Source of the DNA: Teratosphaeria epicoccoides
Taxonomy: Eukaryota > Ascomycota > Dothideomycetes > Mycosphaerellales > Teratosphaeriaceae
NCBI GenBank assembly: GCA_021401465.1
Contig: JADDMT010000003.1
Span: 62,001-126,000 of the forward strand
Reading direction: 5' to 3'
Length of the DNA: 64,000 bases
The notes beneath the pieces are model-generated. The model did no database searches, was not told where the DNA came from, and saw only the letters and a list, made by a program, of their open reading frames with translations. This document shows, piece by piece, positions 19,473 to 29,928 of this stretch. The stretch's first letter is position 1. Every line of letters begins with the position of its first letter. The position numbers and the translations under genes are program-made.

Positions 19473-21599
19473 TCAGCTCTTGACCCAGCTCCAAATGTGC
19501 AAACTATTCGCCAGGAACATTGTCACTGCAAACCCAGATACATCCTCCATCCCCAACCGCCGCGGCCGGAAGACGTCAACGGCGTGCTCATCATTGTCCG
19601 TGTACAGCATACCTGCCAACACTAGGCATGATCGGAACAGCCAGTCAATTGACATTAGGACTGCAGGTATGCCCAAGGCAAAGCGCTCGGCAAGGAAGAG
19701 CTTGGAGGTGATGCGCCGGTATATGGCGGCGTCATCGCATTGTGTGTGGACGAAATGATCGAGCTCAGACGGGCTGCACCCCGTGTCTGAGAGTTTTGGA
19801 TGCATCTCGACCGAGTAGCTAACGACCGGCGGTGGACACCGCAATCGTCGCATGCAGGCCCAGCGGATCTGCTCTAGGGTGCTCTGCCGGACAGCACTCA
19901 GCAGGCGGAGGTGAAAGTGGTCTTCAAACGCCTCGAAAAGAGCGGAGAGAAGCTCTGGGCGCTCGACAAAAGCGGTCCGGTTCTTCTCGTCTTTGGCCAG
20001 GCATTCGTGCTCAAAAGCATCCTTGGCGTGCTGGTAGTGTACAAAGCGGCTGTAAAAGGCTGGGGATTGCACTTTGAGGATCAATGTGCGTTTGTGATCT
20101 TCCTCGTAGGTGAATGCCGGCGAGTACAGGACCACTTCTGTGTTCTCGCTGTGCGCAGGCTCGTAAATCACGCGCAGCGGTTTGGAGCTTTCGCTTACGG
20201 CATTGCTGAGGAAGGCGCGGAAGAAGGCTTCGAGGTTTCGCTCGTCTTCCGTGTAAGTTCGGCCGATGCTTGTTGTTGCTACCTCGGGACGGTACCAAAC
20301 GTGAAGTTTACAATGGAAGAAGAGTTTGGTTGCTTCCCAGACGATGCGTGGGAAGGTGGCGAAGCCAACCCAGCACCAGGCGAAGACAAATCTTGCTGCC
20401 TCAAGGGCTGAGGTGTGGGAAGGATCTCTGGGTGTGCCTTCAGAGTAGATCCTTGCAACGATTTTCGGATGCTCTTTCGAAGATCGCATGACGAGGGTGT
20501 TGTCGATGCGGACTTGTCCTGTCTTCTCGTACTCTGCCAATGGATCGGTGGCACGCAGTGAATATGAGCCTTTGCGACTATTGAAAGGCGATACATGGAA
20601 GTCCTTGTCCCAAGTTTCCGAGAAGACGATCTGTTTGACAGCACTCTTGCTACCGCTGGCCTGGGCAAGTTCTGCATCTTCAGCATCTGCACCCCCTCCT
20701 CTTAGCAAGTACATGCGCCTCTCGTCAAACGTGTTATTGACCTCCAATATCATGTACTTGAGCTTCGTGTCTGAGTCGTATAGGTACCAGAAAGACACTG
20801 GATTAAAGCTGTAGCCCAAAAATCGCGGAGCTGTGACCAGCCAGGCGAAAGCATAGTCGCGATCCGTCACGCCTTGACTATGAAGATACCTTTTGAGCTT
20901 CTCTGCTAGAGTGAGATGGGCGTAACCGCGGTCTAGGTAATCTTCTGAATCTACATTGAACCAGCCCGGCCTTTCGCTGTCTACAGATAACATCTTGCTG
21001 ATGCGACCTTGGATGCCTACAGGCACGCCGACGAGCAGATATGAATATGAAAAAGCATGCTTCTTCGGGAACAAGCGGGAGTGCGTAGTCCGACTCGTGA
21101 GCAGCAACGGTGGTAGGACTTGCTCATCGATACGTTGTTGATGCAGCGGTTCCTGTTCCCTGACTTCGAGGTGGTAGCCACGAGAGACAATTCCGCCGGC
21201 GAAGCAGCCACAGACAGCCAGCAACGAGAAGACCTGCAAGTAGATTGCTATACTCGTCTCGTCAAGAACCAGCCAATGAAGATCACTCCATGATGGAAGA
21301 CCCGAAGCTCCTGTCCAATAGCTGTAGATCGCGTGCAATCCTAGGAAGAGTAGGAGGTCGTCGACCCATGTTGAGTCCTGCAACGCCATTCGCGCGATCC
21401 ATGCCGGCTGGAAGAGAAGCACTCTGGCAGACAATGTTTTGTGAGGCTTCGTGAATATGCTCCAGAGTGCTTTGCACGCAGCCCAGAGCAAGGTCAGAGG
21501 CGTTCGTTTTGGGATGCTGTTGTTAGCAGTTTCAGCGGCGCTCACCGAAGAGCCCACGGTCGCCCGCATCCTGGAGCTGCACTCCTCCACCAGCCTCAT
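19473..21599 (-). CDS. DUF1365-domain membrane protein
   Basis: 708 residues, single exon. Hydrophobic segments lie at about residues 25-100 and 125-145. The DUF1365 domain follows: Ser-Arg-Leu-Phe-Pro-Lys-Lys-His-Ala-Phe-Ser-Tyr-Ser-Tyr-Leu, then Ala-Pro-Arg-Phe-Leu-Gly-Tyr-Ser-Phe-Asn-Pro-Val-Ser-Phe-Trp-Tyr-Leu-Tyr and Glu-Val-Asn-Asn-Thr-Phe-Asp-Glu-Arg. Fungal members are long and membrane-associated; bacterial ones are short and often beside cyclopropane fatty-acid synthase genes. The biochemical role is unknown. The C-terminal ~50 residues again carry hydrophobic stretches. Confidence 0.9.
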   Translation of the reverse strand: MRLVEECSSRMRATVGSSVSAAETANNSIPKRTPLTLLWAACKALWSIFTKPHKTLSARVLLFQPAWIARMALQDSTWVDDLLLFLGLHAIYSYWTGASGLPSWSDLHWLVLDETSIAIYLQVFSLLAVCGCFAGGIVSRGYHLEVREQEPLHQQRIDEQVLPPLLLTSRTTHSRLFPKKHAFSYSYLLVGVPVGIQGRISKMLSVDSERPGWFNVDSEDYLDRGYAHLTLAEKLKRYLHSQGVTDRDYAFAWLVTAPRFLGYSFNPVSFWYLYDSDTKLKYMILEVNNTFDERRMYLLRGGGADAEDAELAQASGSKSAVKQIVFSETWDKDFHVSPFNSRKGSYSLRATDPLAEYEKTGQVRIDNTLVMRSSKEHPKIVARIYSEGTPRDPSHTSALEAARFVFAWCWVGFATFPRIVWEATKLFFHCKLHVWYRPEVATTSIGRTYTEDERNLEAFFRAFLSNAVSESSKPLRVIYEPAHSENTEVVLYSPAFTYEEDHKRTLILKVQSPAFYSRFVHYQHAKDAFEHECLAKDEKNRTAFVERPELLSALFEAFEDHFHLRLLSAVRQSTLEQIRWACMRRLRCPPPVVSYSVEMHPKLSDTGCSPSELDHFVHTQCDDAAIYRRITSKLFLAERFALGIPAVLMSIDWLFRSCLVLAGMLYTDNDEHAVDVFRPRRLGMEDVSGFAVTMFLANSLHIWSWVKS

Positions 21600-23328
21600 G
21601 CGAAGACCGCGTCACTCATGGTCAATGGATGCGTGGAGCAGAGAGCTGATAGAGCGAGCGCTGTTGTGATCTTGTGCGGTCATTCATGTACGGTATCTTG
21701 ACCACCTCGACCACCTCGACCCACCTCGGCTGTCTGTTCCGGACTTCGACTTCGAATCTGAAGGTATCAAGTCCACAAGCATCTCATAACATACCACAGC
21801 CATCCGTGTCCGTGAGCTAGGCGCTCTGTAAGTCCTGAGAATGGAGGTAAGGCTTTGGTCTGGCGAATGCCAACGCGACTCCAAAAGAGCTGGATACCAA
21901 GGCACTCACTGAGAACAGCGCGTCTGGACGACCCTCATGCATCCAGGTCATTTGTCTAGGTTACTTCTTGCATCAAGGCATGATTGGGCATATTAGAGCG
22001 CTAGCCAGGTAGTAAATGATCTTTGCACCTTCAGATCGATTGCCGTCGCAGGCACTTGGCTCTGTTTTCAGCTCACGATTGCAGCACTAGGAGTGGCGGA
22101 CATCATGACATAGATTCGTACCAGCTATCATTTTCATGAGCAATACGACTTATAATTCAGTGACCTCGTAATGTTTGTTTTTATTTATTCAATCTATTCG
22201 AGAGCTTCACGATTTACCTTTTAGCAGTCAGAGCCGTGGACTAGGTTGATGCGTACAACTATCAAAGTGCCATCGCTGGCCATGACAGCCTGCAGATGTT
22301 CGCCATCACTAGACACCATCTGCATCGCTGGTGCCCCTGCAGCATTTGGCAAAAAGCTACACACGTAACGGACCCAGCTCCATTGCCTCCATGATCGCAC
22401 GCTCCAGTCCAGGGGTATTATGTACTCAGCTGAAGGCACTCTTGATGGCCAGCGCCCATTATATGCGAGTAGCAATAGCCCAAAAAGCCAAGCGAGGCTA
22501 AGTGAACGTCGGATGCGAAAGTTGTACTTGATCACACCGTCTCCAGGTCCCAGCAGAGACTAGCGAGGCGAGAAGCATGATGAGAGCTACAGACTCCGTT
22601 TTGGTTCTTGTTGTGCTTTAAAGTCGTTGACATGATTGATTGGCAGCGGCGAGGGTTCGAGCGAAGGACCGCAGTGGCAGCAGACACGACGATGGATAGT
22701 CAGTCCATTCTTATAGGTCCATGTCGATGTGAGTGCACTAGAATTGCAGCATCACTGGAAGCGCGCCGCCTGAATTGAGGTTTCTGGCGATGCACGTTGT
22801 TGATTTGTCAGGCGAAGTCGACTTGAATGACCCAGCATTGGACGAGTATATGGCATTACTGAAGTTTGCGATACCCTTTCATTGGGTTCTCGTCGCCACA
22901 GGACCAGGAAATTCGCCACGAAAAGGCAGCTCAGGCAAGCTCCCAGAACATCCTCAGAATCTCAACGCCAGCTGGACGATGCAGCCAAACCGCCTTGATC
23001 TCATTTACACCCGGAATTACCCGACAAGCTTCTGTCGCAAACTCACGATTGACAATGGCGCTGATCCGCAGACTGAAATATGGCAGAAGCAAGATGCTGC
23101 GGGGCAGACGACGGTGTGTTGCTGAATCTGGGCATGAGAGCCTGACCAATGGGCCTGTGAAGGTCTCAAATTTATCTCGGCCCGAAAGAGTGGCGCGAGC
23201 TGCTGGACGAACATAGATAAAGCGATCCACCGTTCTCGCATTAACAACACGCTCCAACCAAGGCTTGCGCGGCAGCATCTGATGAAATCAACCACAACCC
23301 ATAGCTTGCTATTCATCGACTCTAATAC
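21600..23328. other. long intergenic stretch, no convincing gene
   Basis: About 1.7 kb. Frames at 22221-22535 (minus, GTG start, N-terminal hydrophobic helix) and 22775-23125 (plus, no ATG at the 5' end) are protein-like in places but unrecognised and unsupported by start codons, so I do not call them as genes. Confidence 0.4.
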
Positions 23329-23436
23329 TCACAGTCAAGCCCACAGTCAAGCCTACAGTCAAGCCCACAGTCAAGCCCACAGTCAAGCCCACAGTCAAGC
23401 CCACAGTCAAGCCCACAGTCAAGCCCACAGTCAAGC
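23329..23436 (+). repeat. 12-bp tandem repeat, about nine copies
   Basis: The unit CCACAGTCAAGC is repeated about nine times, nearly perfectly; the first copy and the third differ by one base. Because the unit is 12 bases, it reads as a four-residue repeat (His-Ser-Gln-Ala) in the frame of the secreted-protein gene that follows 14 bases later. It most likely lies in the promoter or 5' leader of that gene. Copy number should be unstable. Confidence 0.95.
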
Positions 23437-23449
23437 CCACAGCCCCACT

Positions 23450-23870
23450 ATGTTTTTCGGTCTCCAAAACATGGTGCTAGTGGGAGGACTTGTAGCCAGC
23501 GTTGCTGACGTTGCAGCTGTGAACCCCAAAGGCACGTATTCCTGTGACGGGCAACGCTTCACCGTAAGTACTGGGGACCACGACCCTCGGTGCAGATGCA
23601 CGCTTATGATATAATGACGCCAGTACTGCACCAAAGACCAGAGACAGATTGTAGGTCCTGGTTGACCACCTCTCATTCGCACGGGTCGTGAAGATACGTT
23701 CGGACTGATAGATCGCGTTATAGGTTGAATGCGACGAAATGTTGATACCTCGGTGGTATTACCCTTGTCAGACCGAGGGTAAGAACAGGAATTGCTTCTG
23801 CCACTATGGCCACGATGGTGCTCCGAGATGTGTCCGGAATGGCGACCACAAAAAGTGCGCCAACAGATAG
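23450..23870 (+). CDS. small secreted protein with eight cysteines, three exons
   Basis: Exons 23450-23563, 23624-23650 and 23724-23870 give 95 residues and an exact codon count. Donors are GTAAGT and GTAGGT; acceptors end CCAG and ATAG. Residues 1-23 form a signal peptide (Met-Val-Leu-Val-Gly-Gly-Leu-Val-Ala-Ser-Val-Ala core, Val-Ala-Ala end). The mature ~72 residues hold eight cysteines, each exon contributing, an even number consistent with four disulfides, and no membrane segment. The exon 2 microexon has one Cys within nine codons. The product is Lys/Arg/His-rich toward its end. I do not recognise a family; size and cysteine content are those of fungal effector or antimicrobial candidates. 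An in-frame ATG at 23282 would add a repeat-encoded N-terminus and bury the signal peptide, so 23450 is preferred. Confidence 0.75.
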
Positions 23871-24238
23871 ATGGTGTCGAGAAAAGGCGGTTGTTCAGTT
23901 GCAGAAATACTGGGGACGGGTACTCGAGGTGTCTCTAACTCAGAGAGGCTGTGAGAGGCGTAGTCTTGGCCGCGTTGGGCAGTGGATTTGGGGTGGTTTG
24001 ACGTTCTTGATGATGGTCTCGGGTCGCATCCGTCAGTGGTTAGGGACGATGAGCCCAGCGAGAGCTGTTTTCATCGAATTCTGCTCATATTTGCAAGCTT
24101 GCACGATCTTGCTGTATAGCGTTCACACGGATTGCGTGTAGGATGTTCTAGGCATTATATGGAGAGCTCTCTTTGGCTGCCACACGTTCGCCACATGTGC
24201 CCGAGCAACGTGCATATTTGCCGCCAGAAGCTGCTGCG
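23871..24238. other. intergenic, no gene seen
   Basis: 3' flanks of two convergent genes; only shadow frames. Confidence 0.4.
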
Positions 24239-25261
24239 TCAACCGCCTGGCCTCGGCTTACTTGACATAGGAATCGGAGGCGGCGCAGGTGCTTCGTCTG
24301 TCCTGGATGGATTCCCAGCAGCCAAAGCAGCCTTTTTCGGTGGTGGTGGAGGCGGCGGTGGTTTCTTTGCCGCAGCCGCTATAACCGGTGCCGCTGACGA
24401 GACCGCCGAACTGGCAATCTGGGACTGTACACCAGTATTCATACGTTGGAACCGTTGCTGAAGCTCACTGAGCTGCCCAGTATGTCCAACAGGCGTCTGT
24501 GGCGACGATGTTTGTGCACCAATCCCAAAACCAGATATCGATATACCAGCTTGGCCCAGCCGACTCGCCGCACCTTGATTGATACAAGCAGTGTCTTTTG
24601 TAGCTTCGCCGTAAGTAGGCGGAGGTGCAGGAGTATGCTCGTTCGGGTTCTCATTCATGCGTGGAGGTAAGGTTGGCGGTGGTCCCGTACCTTGCCGCGC
24701 TGGCGTCAAAGGTGTCGGACGCGGCGGTGCAGCAAGTGAGCCTCCAATCCGTGCTGGCGGAGCAGGGGAGTTGGTACCTGGCGGCACTGCAAGTGAAGCT
24801 ATTCTGACCGGGCTATCCGCTGCATCGGCGCCTATTCGTCTGGCTGGAGGCGTAGGCAAGTTATCTGTGCGCAATCCACTCGTGTTCACCCTGTACGGCT
24901 CTGGCGGCTTCGGCGGCTCTTCTTCAACTATCTCCTGCGGTTTTAGTCTAGGTGCTGGCACAAGCGATCCCAGTCCGCCGGTCAGCCTCGGAGGTTCTGC
25001 ATATCGACTGGGATTGGAGGCTGTGGGAGAGGCAGCAACGCCGTTGGGATAATAGTCGCGATGCTTCGGTGGCGGTGCAAACGAATCTGGATCCTTTAAA
25101 GTCGATAGTGGTGCGGACTGATGTTCTCGCGCTTTCGCATATGGATCCTCCTTCTTGCCCGTTGCGATGCCCTTCAAATCCTTCTTCCAGGTTTCCCTGT
25201 GGATCGCACGGTCGCGCTCCGGCTTCCAGCCTCCTTTCGCGACCTCCTTGAATTTGTTCAT
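24239..25261 (-). CDS. proline-rich AIM3-like protein
   Basis: 340 residues. The N-terminus (Ala-Lys-Gly-Gly-Trp-Lys-Pro, then Trp-Lys-Lys-Asp-Leu-Lys-Gly-Ile) and the segment Ser-Ala-Pro-Leu-Ser-Thr-Leu-Lys-Asp-Pro-Asp-Ser-Phe-Ala-Pro-Pro-Pro-Lys-His match the filamentous-fungal proteins annotated as Altered Inheritance of Mitochondria 3, which in yeast bind actin-patch proteins. The rest is low complexity with many Pro-Pro-Pro motifs and an eight-proline run near residue 305, likely SH3 or profilin ligands. A short helical segment (Leu-Ser-Glu-Leu-Gln-Gln-Arg-Phe) lies near residue 265. A GTAAGC close to the stop could mark an unrecognised last intron. The assignment rests on the N-terminal block. 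Confidence 0.7.
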   Translation of the reverse strand: MNKFKEVAKGGWKPERDRAIHRETWKKDLKGIATGKKEDPYAKAREHQSAPLSTLKDPDSFAPPPKHRDYYPNGVAASPTASNPSRYAEPPRLTGGLGSLVPAPRLKPQEIVEEEPPKPPEPYRVNTSGLRTDNLPTPPARRIGADAADSPVRIASLAVPPGTNSPAPPARIGGSLAAPPRPTPLTPARQGTGPPPTLPPRMNENPNEHTPAPPPTYGEATKDTACINQGAASRLGQAGISISGFGIGAQTSSPQTPVGHTGQLSELQQRFQRMNTGVQSQIASSAVSSAAPVIAAAAKKPPPPPPPPKKAALAAGNPSRTDEAPAPPPIPMSSKPRPGG

Positions 25262-25505
25262 TTTTATCTACCACCGCCGAGACGTTGATGCCGGGGCTCT
25301 AATTTCGTGAAAGTTGTCAAAGCGGATGTTCGAGGGTCTTGCGGCGGTGACGCAACACGAGACTTGGATCGCGCCCAGCGTGGCTGAGACAGCAAGGTAA
25401 ACACTCAGGGAGAATGCAGGTGACCAGTACATTGCACGAGGATGTTTAGATTCCGCAAGCTCAAACCGCACGGCCATTCACGCTCTATTCATGTATGCAA
25501 GCTGC

Positions 25506-27001
25506 CTAATCGTTCTCGGATTCACTGCTGCTGCTGTCACTGCTGCTTTCACTGCTGCTCTCGCCTGAGGACACCTCCGTTCTAGCCTTCCGCCCCTTGC
25601 GCTTGGCAGAAGTAGACGTCTCTTCCGACTTTTTTGCTACGGCACAAATACTTCCACGCTCTGGAACTGACTTCGGTGCTTCGTTCCCCCGTGCTGCGGC
25701 GGGCTCCTTGGCAAGCAATCCTGCAAAAATCGCTTCCGCACGTCTGCTGCGCTCCACTTCCCGCTGCATTTCCTCCAGTGACTGCGTCTCATCTTCGCTT
25801 GAGCCCTTCTTCAGCTTGACAATTTCGCGCTGCAGAGCAGCAGCATACGCGATCCTGCGCGCCTCTCGGGTGTCCATGCCCTCGATGTCCGACTCGCGCT
25901 CCTGCCGTTTTAGCATCGCTTTAAGTACGCTCTCGGCGTCGTCCAATATTCGTTGATGGGCATTTGCGCCTTGAAGACCGCCAATGTATGCAAAAACGGC
26001 GTCGTCGTACTCGGATGGTAGTTGGTCAATGTTGAAGAGGTTTTTGAACAGGGCATTTTGCTTTGACTTGTTGAATTTCCAGTTCGATTTGTCATGAAAG
26101 AAATGCCGTATGTACTGCATGTATTCCGGAGGAGCGCCATTGCGGAGCGGTGATTCTTTCTTCGATGACTTTTGAGACTTTGATTCGGTGTTTCGCCTCA
26201 CAGGCTCGGTCTTGTATTTCTTCTCCTTCCTGGACTGCTTTGATGGCGATATGGGCTCTGCAGAGGACTGCTCACTGTCGTCATTCATGTCGTCCTGTTC
26301 GCCAGAAGCCCAGGCTTTGAACAGATTCTGCGCGCTAAACCCGTCATTGTTCTGCCAAATGAGTGTCAGATATTGGATGTCTCATGCCATCACATTCGGA
26401 CAGAATCAGTGCCATTCGAAAGCAGGTTGCACGAAGTTCTTCTTCGGCAACGGACCCCTGCACGCTGCACCCTTCCTGGGACCTGCGTACGCCGCCATGG
26501 CTTTAAGAGAAGACAATCCACTTCTGCAAAATTCTCTCTTACCTTTGTGTCGGGCGTGAAAGACACAGATTTACGTCTGGATAACAATGGTTTGGCCTGA
26601 GCGGCGTTCGCTGGCACTTCCTGATCTTCGTCGTCATCATCAAATCTGGTATGACTTGGTGCAGCAGACGAAGCAATTGCACGTTGAACTTGAGCAACAG
26701 AGGCACTGCCAAAGCCGCCGCCAGTGATCAAAGGTCGACGAATTTCTGCATGCTCCGGGAGAGCCCCTGATGATTTTCGGGCTTTCTTGCTTGGCCGCCC
26801 GCTGATAGCCTGTGCTGGTTCATCTCGTGGTCTTTTGCTGTGTTGAGCTCCGTCGAATGGCGCTACAGGTTGTGAAGTGGATGCTTTTTCGGGAGTTGGT
26901 GGCTGATCGGTGATCTCTTTGGCGTACTTCAACTTCAGTCCAAGACGCTTCCAGGCGGGCACATGCTGTCCAGAGGCGCCTACATCCGCTTGCGTCGTCA
27001 T
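25506..27001 (-). CDS. WKF-domain protein (C7orf50-like), two exons
   Basis: Exons 27001-26543 and 26351-25506 join in phase 0 to 434 residues. The first exon holds Val-Pro-Ala-Trp-Lys-Arg-Leu-Gly-Leu-Lys-Leu-Lys and a basic, nuclear-type middle, ending Ser-Phe-Thr-Pro-Asp-Thr-Lys. The second starts Asn-Asn-Asp-Gly-Phe and contains the WKF core Lys-Ser-Asn-Trp-Lys-Phe-Asn-Lys-Ser-Lys-Gln-Asn and Leu-Pro-Ser-Glu-Tyr. The C-terminus is a Ser/Glu/Asp tail typical of nucleolar proteins. Human C7orf50 is nucleolar and linked to ribosome biogenesis; the fungal role is inferred. The 191-base intron is long for this window, so an extra small exon is possible. Confidence 0.8.
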
Positions 27002-27291
27002 GTGTACGTCTGCTCGGCTGGTGTCGCGCAAAAATGATCAGGTACGTCCTGGGATACATGTAGCTCGAAGAATTTCTTGAGGAGTCGGCCAGTCGGACTT
27101 TGCAGAGGATGATCATGGAGCTCGGGCCACCAGGTAGCTCATCGACGCCTGCTCGTTGAAGCAAACAACTTCTTGGTCATCATCAAGTTCCGGCCACATT
27201 CCATCTACACAACACTCCGGCGGTCTCTCTAAATTTTCAAGAGCCTTGACATCTTTCCGACCAGCACCCGAGATTCTAGACCACTTGCGCG
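27002..27291. promoter_or_regulatory. divergent promoter, WKF-domain gene and proteasome alpha1
   Basis: 290 bases separate the two start codons, so both genes must share or interleave promoter elements. No proteasome-associated control element was recognised by eye. Confidence 0.5.
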
Positions 27292-28291
27292 ATGTCTGGT
27301 GAGTCGTCGTCTGCCGTTTCATCGGCGACACCAGCTGACAGCAGTCAAATCTACAGGCAGCGCGGGCTTTGACAGACACATTACCATCTTCTCCGATCAA
27401 GGACGCCTCTACCAAGTTGGTACGTGACAGCCAAGAAGAGGGTACCTGCAAGACGCGAATTTAGATACTAATACTGGGGGCCAGAGTATGCCTTCAAGGC
27501 TATCACCGCTGCAAACATCACGTCCGTTGGCGTACGGGGCAAGAACTGTGCAGTAGTCTTGTCGCAGAAGAAAGTGCCTGTACGTCATCAGTCAGGTCCA
27601 TGATAAAGATATGCTGCTAAGATACGGTGTTTTGGTGTAGGACAAGCTGATCGATCCTGCCTCCGTCTCCTACGTCTACAAGCTCTCGCCATCCGTCGGT
27701 TGCGTCATGACTGGCTCCATCGCAGACGCAAGAGCATCAGTCAATCGGGCAAGAGCAGAGGCTGCCGACTTCAGATACAAGTTTGGGTACGAGATGCCGT
27801 GTGACGTTCTTGCGAAGCGCCTCGCAAACATCTCACAAGTCTATACACAAAGGGTATATTGAACCTTGTCTGCTTCAGTGGACATGAGCTAACTCGGAGC
27901 AAAGGCATACATGCGGCCACTAGGAGTTGCAACTACCCTCATCTCCCTGGACTCGGAAAACGGGCCACAGTTGTACAAGTGCGATCCAGCAGGCTACTAT
28001 GTCGGCTACAAGGCCACTGCGTCAGGTCCGAAGGCGCAGGAAGCACTGAACTTCCTCGAGAAGAAACTTAAGAACAAGGACAGTGCAGAGGGCGAGTGGG
28101 AGGAAGTCGTGGAACTTGGCGTCACAACCCTCAGTAATGTGCTTAGCGTCGATTTCAAGAAGGGCGAACTGGAAATCGGCATTGTGGGTGGACCGCGTAA
28201 GGACGGCAAGCAAGGTACTGAGCCCGGCTTCCGTGCATTGACCGATGACGAGATCGACGAGCGTTTGCAGTCTATCGCGGAAAAGGATTGA
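27292..28291 (+). CDS. SCL1: 20S proteasome subunit alpha1 (Scl1/PSMA6), five exons
   Basis: Exons 27292-27298, 27357-27419, 27485-27579, 27641-27853 and 27905-28291 give 254 residues, close to the yeast protein. The first exon is only seven bases (Met-Ser and one base). Family signatures are Gly-Phe-Asp-Arg-His-Ile-Thr-Ile-Phe-Ser, Gly-Arg-Leu-Tyr-Gln-Val-Glu-Tyr-Ala-Phe-Lys-Ala, Met-Pro-Cys-Asp-Val-Leu-Ala-Lys-Arg, Tyr-Thr-Gln-Arg-Ala-Tyr-Met-Arg-Pro-Leu-Gly and Asp-Pro-Ala-Gly-Tyr-Tyr-Val-Gly-Tyr-Lys-Ala. It forms the outer heptameric alpha ring of the proteasome and has no catalytic threonine. A TACTAAT branch site is visible in intron 2. Every junction restores conserved residues, so the model is firm. 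Confidence 0.96.
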
Positions 28292-29928
28292 GCTGTTGAG
28301 AACCAGATTCAGCTCCGCAAGGCCCTGCGCATGTCCAGTTGAGATTGCGAAACGACGATGCTGGAATCCTCTCACGCTGCACGGTTGGATTCAGTCTGTC
28401 CAGCACGACGGCAATGCGTACCGCAGCGATGCACAGCTGCGGCATAGCGCATCGCTCTCCTGCGGAGCTAAGGATCGGTCTTGGCGCACGTGGCTTGCCT
28501 CGCGATTGGTGCTGCTGCACCTCATGACCTCAGCTTGTTGCGCAATACACCTCAAGACCTAGCGCACATGTATATTATTAGCGTGCATGCAGTAGGTTCC
28601 CTTGAAAGCACAACGAGTGCTTCACATAGGTTCCTGCACTATATCGACTGACTGCAACCTCTGATTGGGCTGCATGCGGTGGCAACGCAGCCCCTATATC
28701 CTGAAATCTATCATGATGCACTCGATGCTTTGACGCCTATCTCTTTGGATTGCCGCAAGTCTACAATACTTACGCGACGCGTAGCAAATTCTAGCTTTTT
28801 ATGCTGCGATCCGAGTCCTATAACCCTGAAGCAAAGAAACGTCCTTGTCCGGGATCGCACGGAGACTCGGACATTTGTTCTGCAGGACAGCCTTGCAACC
28901 TGGTCCATGAATCGTCATCTCATGCCCATCCATAAACCAGCGTGCGCCCCTCGCGTGCTACGGTCAAGCCCACGCAGCCCTGCCATGAGGGGGGGGCCCA
29001 AGGGCCCACTTTCATGCTTAAAGTGGGGTGCTGATAAGTATTAGCGAAAAGGCCGAATGTCAACCGGAATATTCTGGTCGTGTTCCTGGTGATGACGACC
29101 GACTTCAGCTACTTCAACAGCGCACCATTAGAGGCTTCCAGCCCTTCCATGACACCGCACTGCACAGATACGCTGCTCGCGCGACCAAGCTTTTACCAGA
29201 CCTGCACTAGCTACCAGTTCCAATGAGACTGTGGCATCAGCTCTACAGAGCCGCAGTCCCTGGTCAAATCCTGTCCTCAAACAACCTGAACTTTAGGGCA
29301 TCAGCAAGCATATCATCTACCCGCCATGCTCTTGGTGTCGTCTCATGCTATCTTCCCCTCGGAACGTGGCTTTTCATGGCTGACTGAATCATCGAGGGTG
29401 CCGATGGCATCGTATCCTCTGGTTCGGCATGCTGGAAGCTTTGCAACGCTTTCTGACGTACGCTCGGTATAAGTTTCAGCTGTCATGGAGCCGCAGAATC
29501 GTCAAGGCTCAGAAGCCATCCAATTACTCTTGCTTCTACCCGCTACGCTTCTGATTGCAGACCCAGGCTTTTTCATACTGACGAGGCTGTGAACCATTGT
29601 TGACCAGTCAATCCGGATACTCACAGGCCAAGGAGTTTTTTCTCAGCAAGCCACGCTCAATTGAAGACACCTGTGAACATGCCATGCGGGTCTAAGGGAC
29701 TGAGAAGCAGACGTCGTACGCGAAGAAGGTTGAGGCACTCTGATATAAGGTGTCGGGTGGCCAACATTTGTACGGAAAGGCCGTCTAGCAGCAACAGCCT
29801 CTGTCTATCATTGTGGCGCATCCTCCTCGGACCGTCCGATTGTCTTACCGCCTTTCGGGGTCGAGCATCCAGAGCACCAGATCCTGTCATCCGATTCGAG
29901 GCGTTCAGCCGCTTTCGAGCAGTAAGCA
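28292..29928. other. 1.6 kb without a recognisable gene
   Basis: Only short frames on both strands. A run of G and C (near 28990) is the only compositional feature noticed. The end of this stretch carries the promoter of the five-exon gene at 29929. Confidence 0.45.

Noticed and set aside
23329..23436. CRISPR array
   Set aside because: The units are contiguous without spacers and the genome is eukaryotic; it is a simple tandem repeat.
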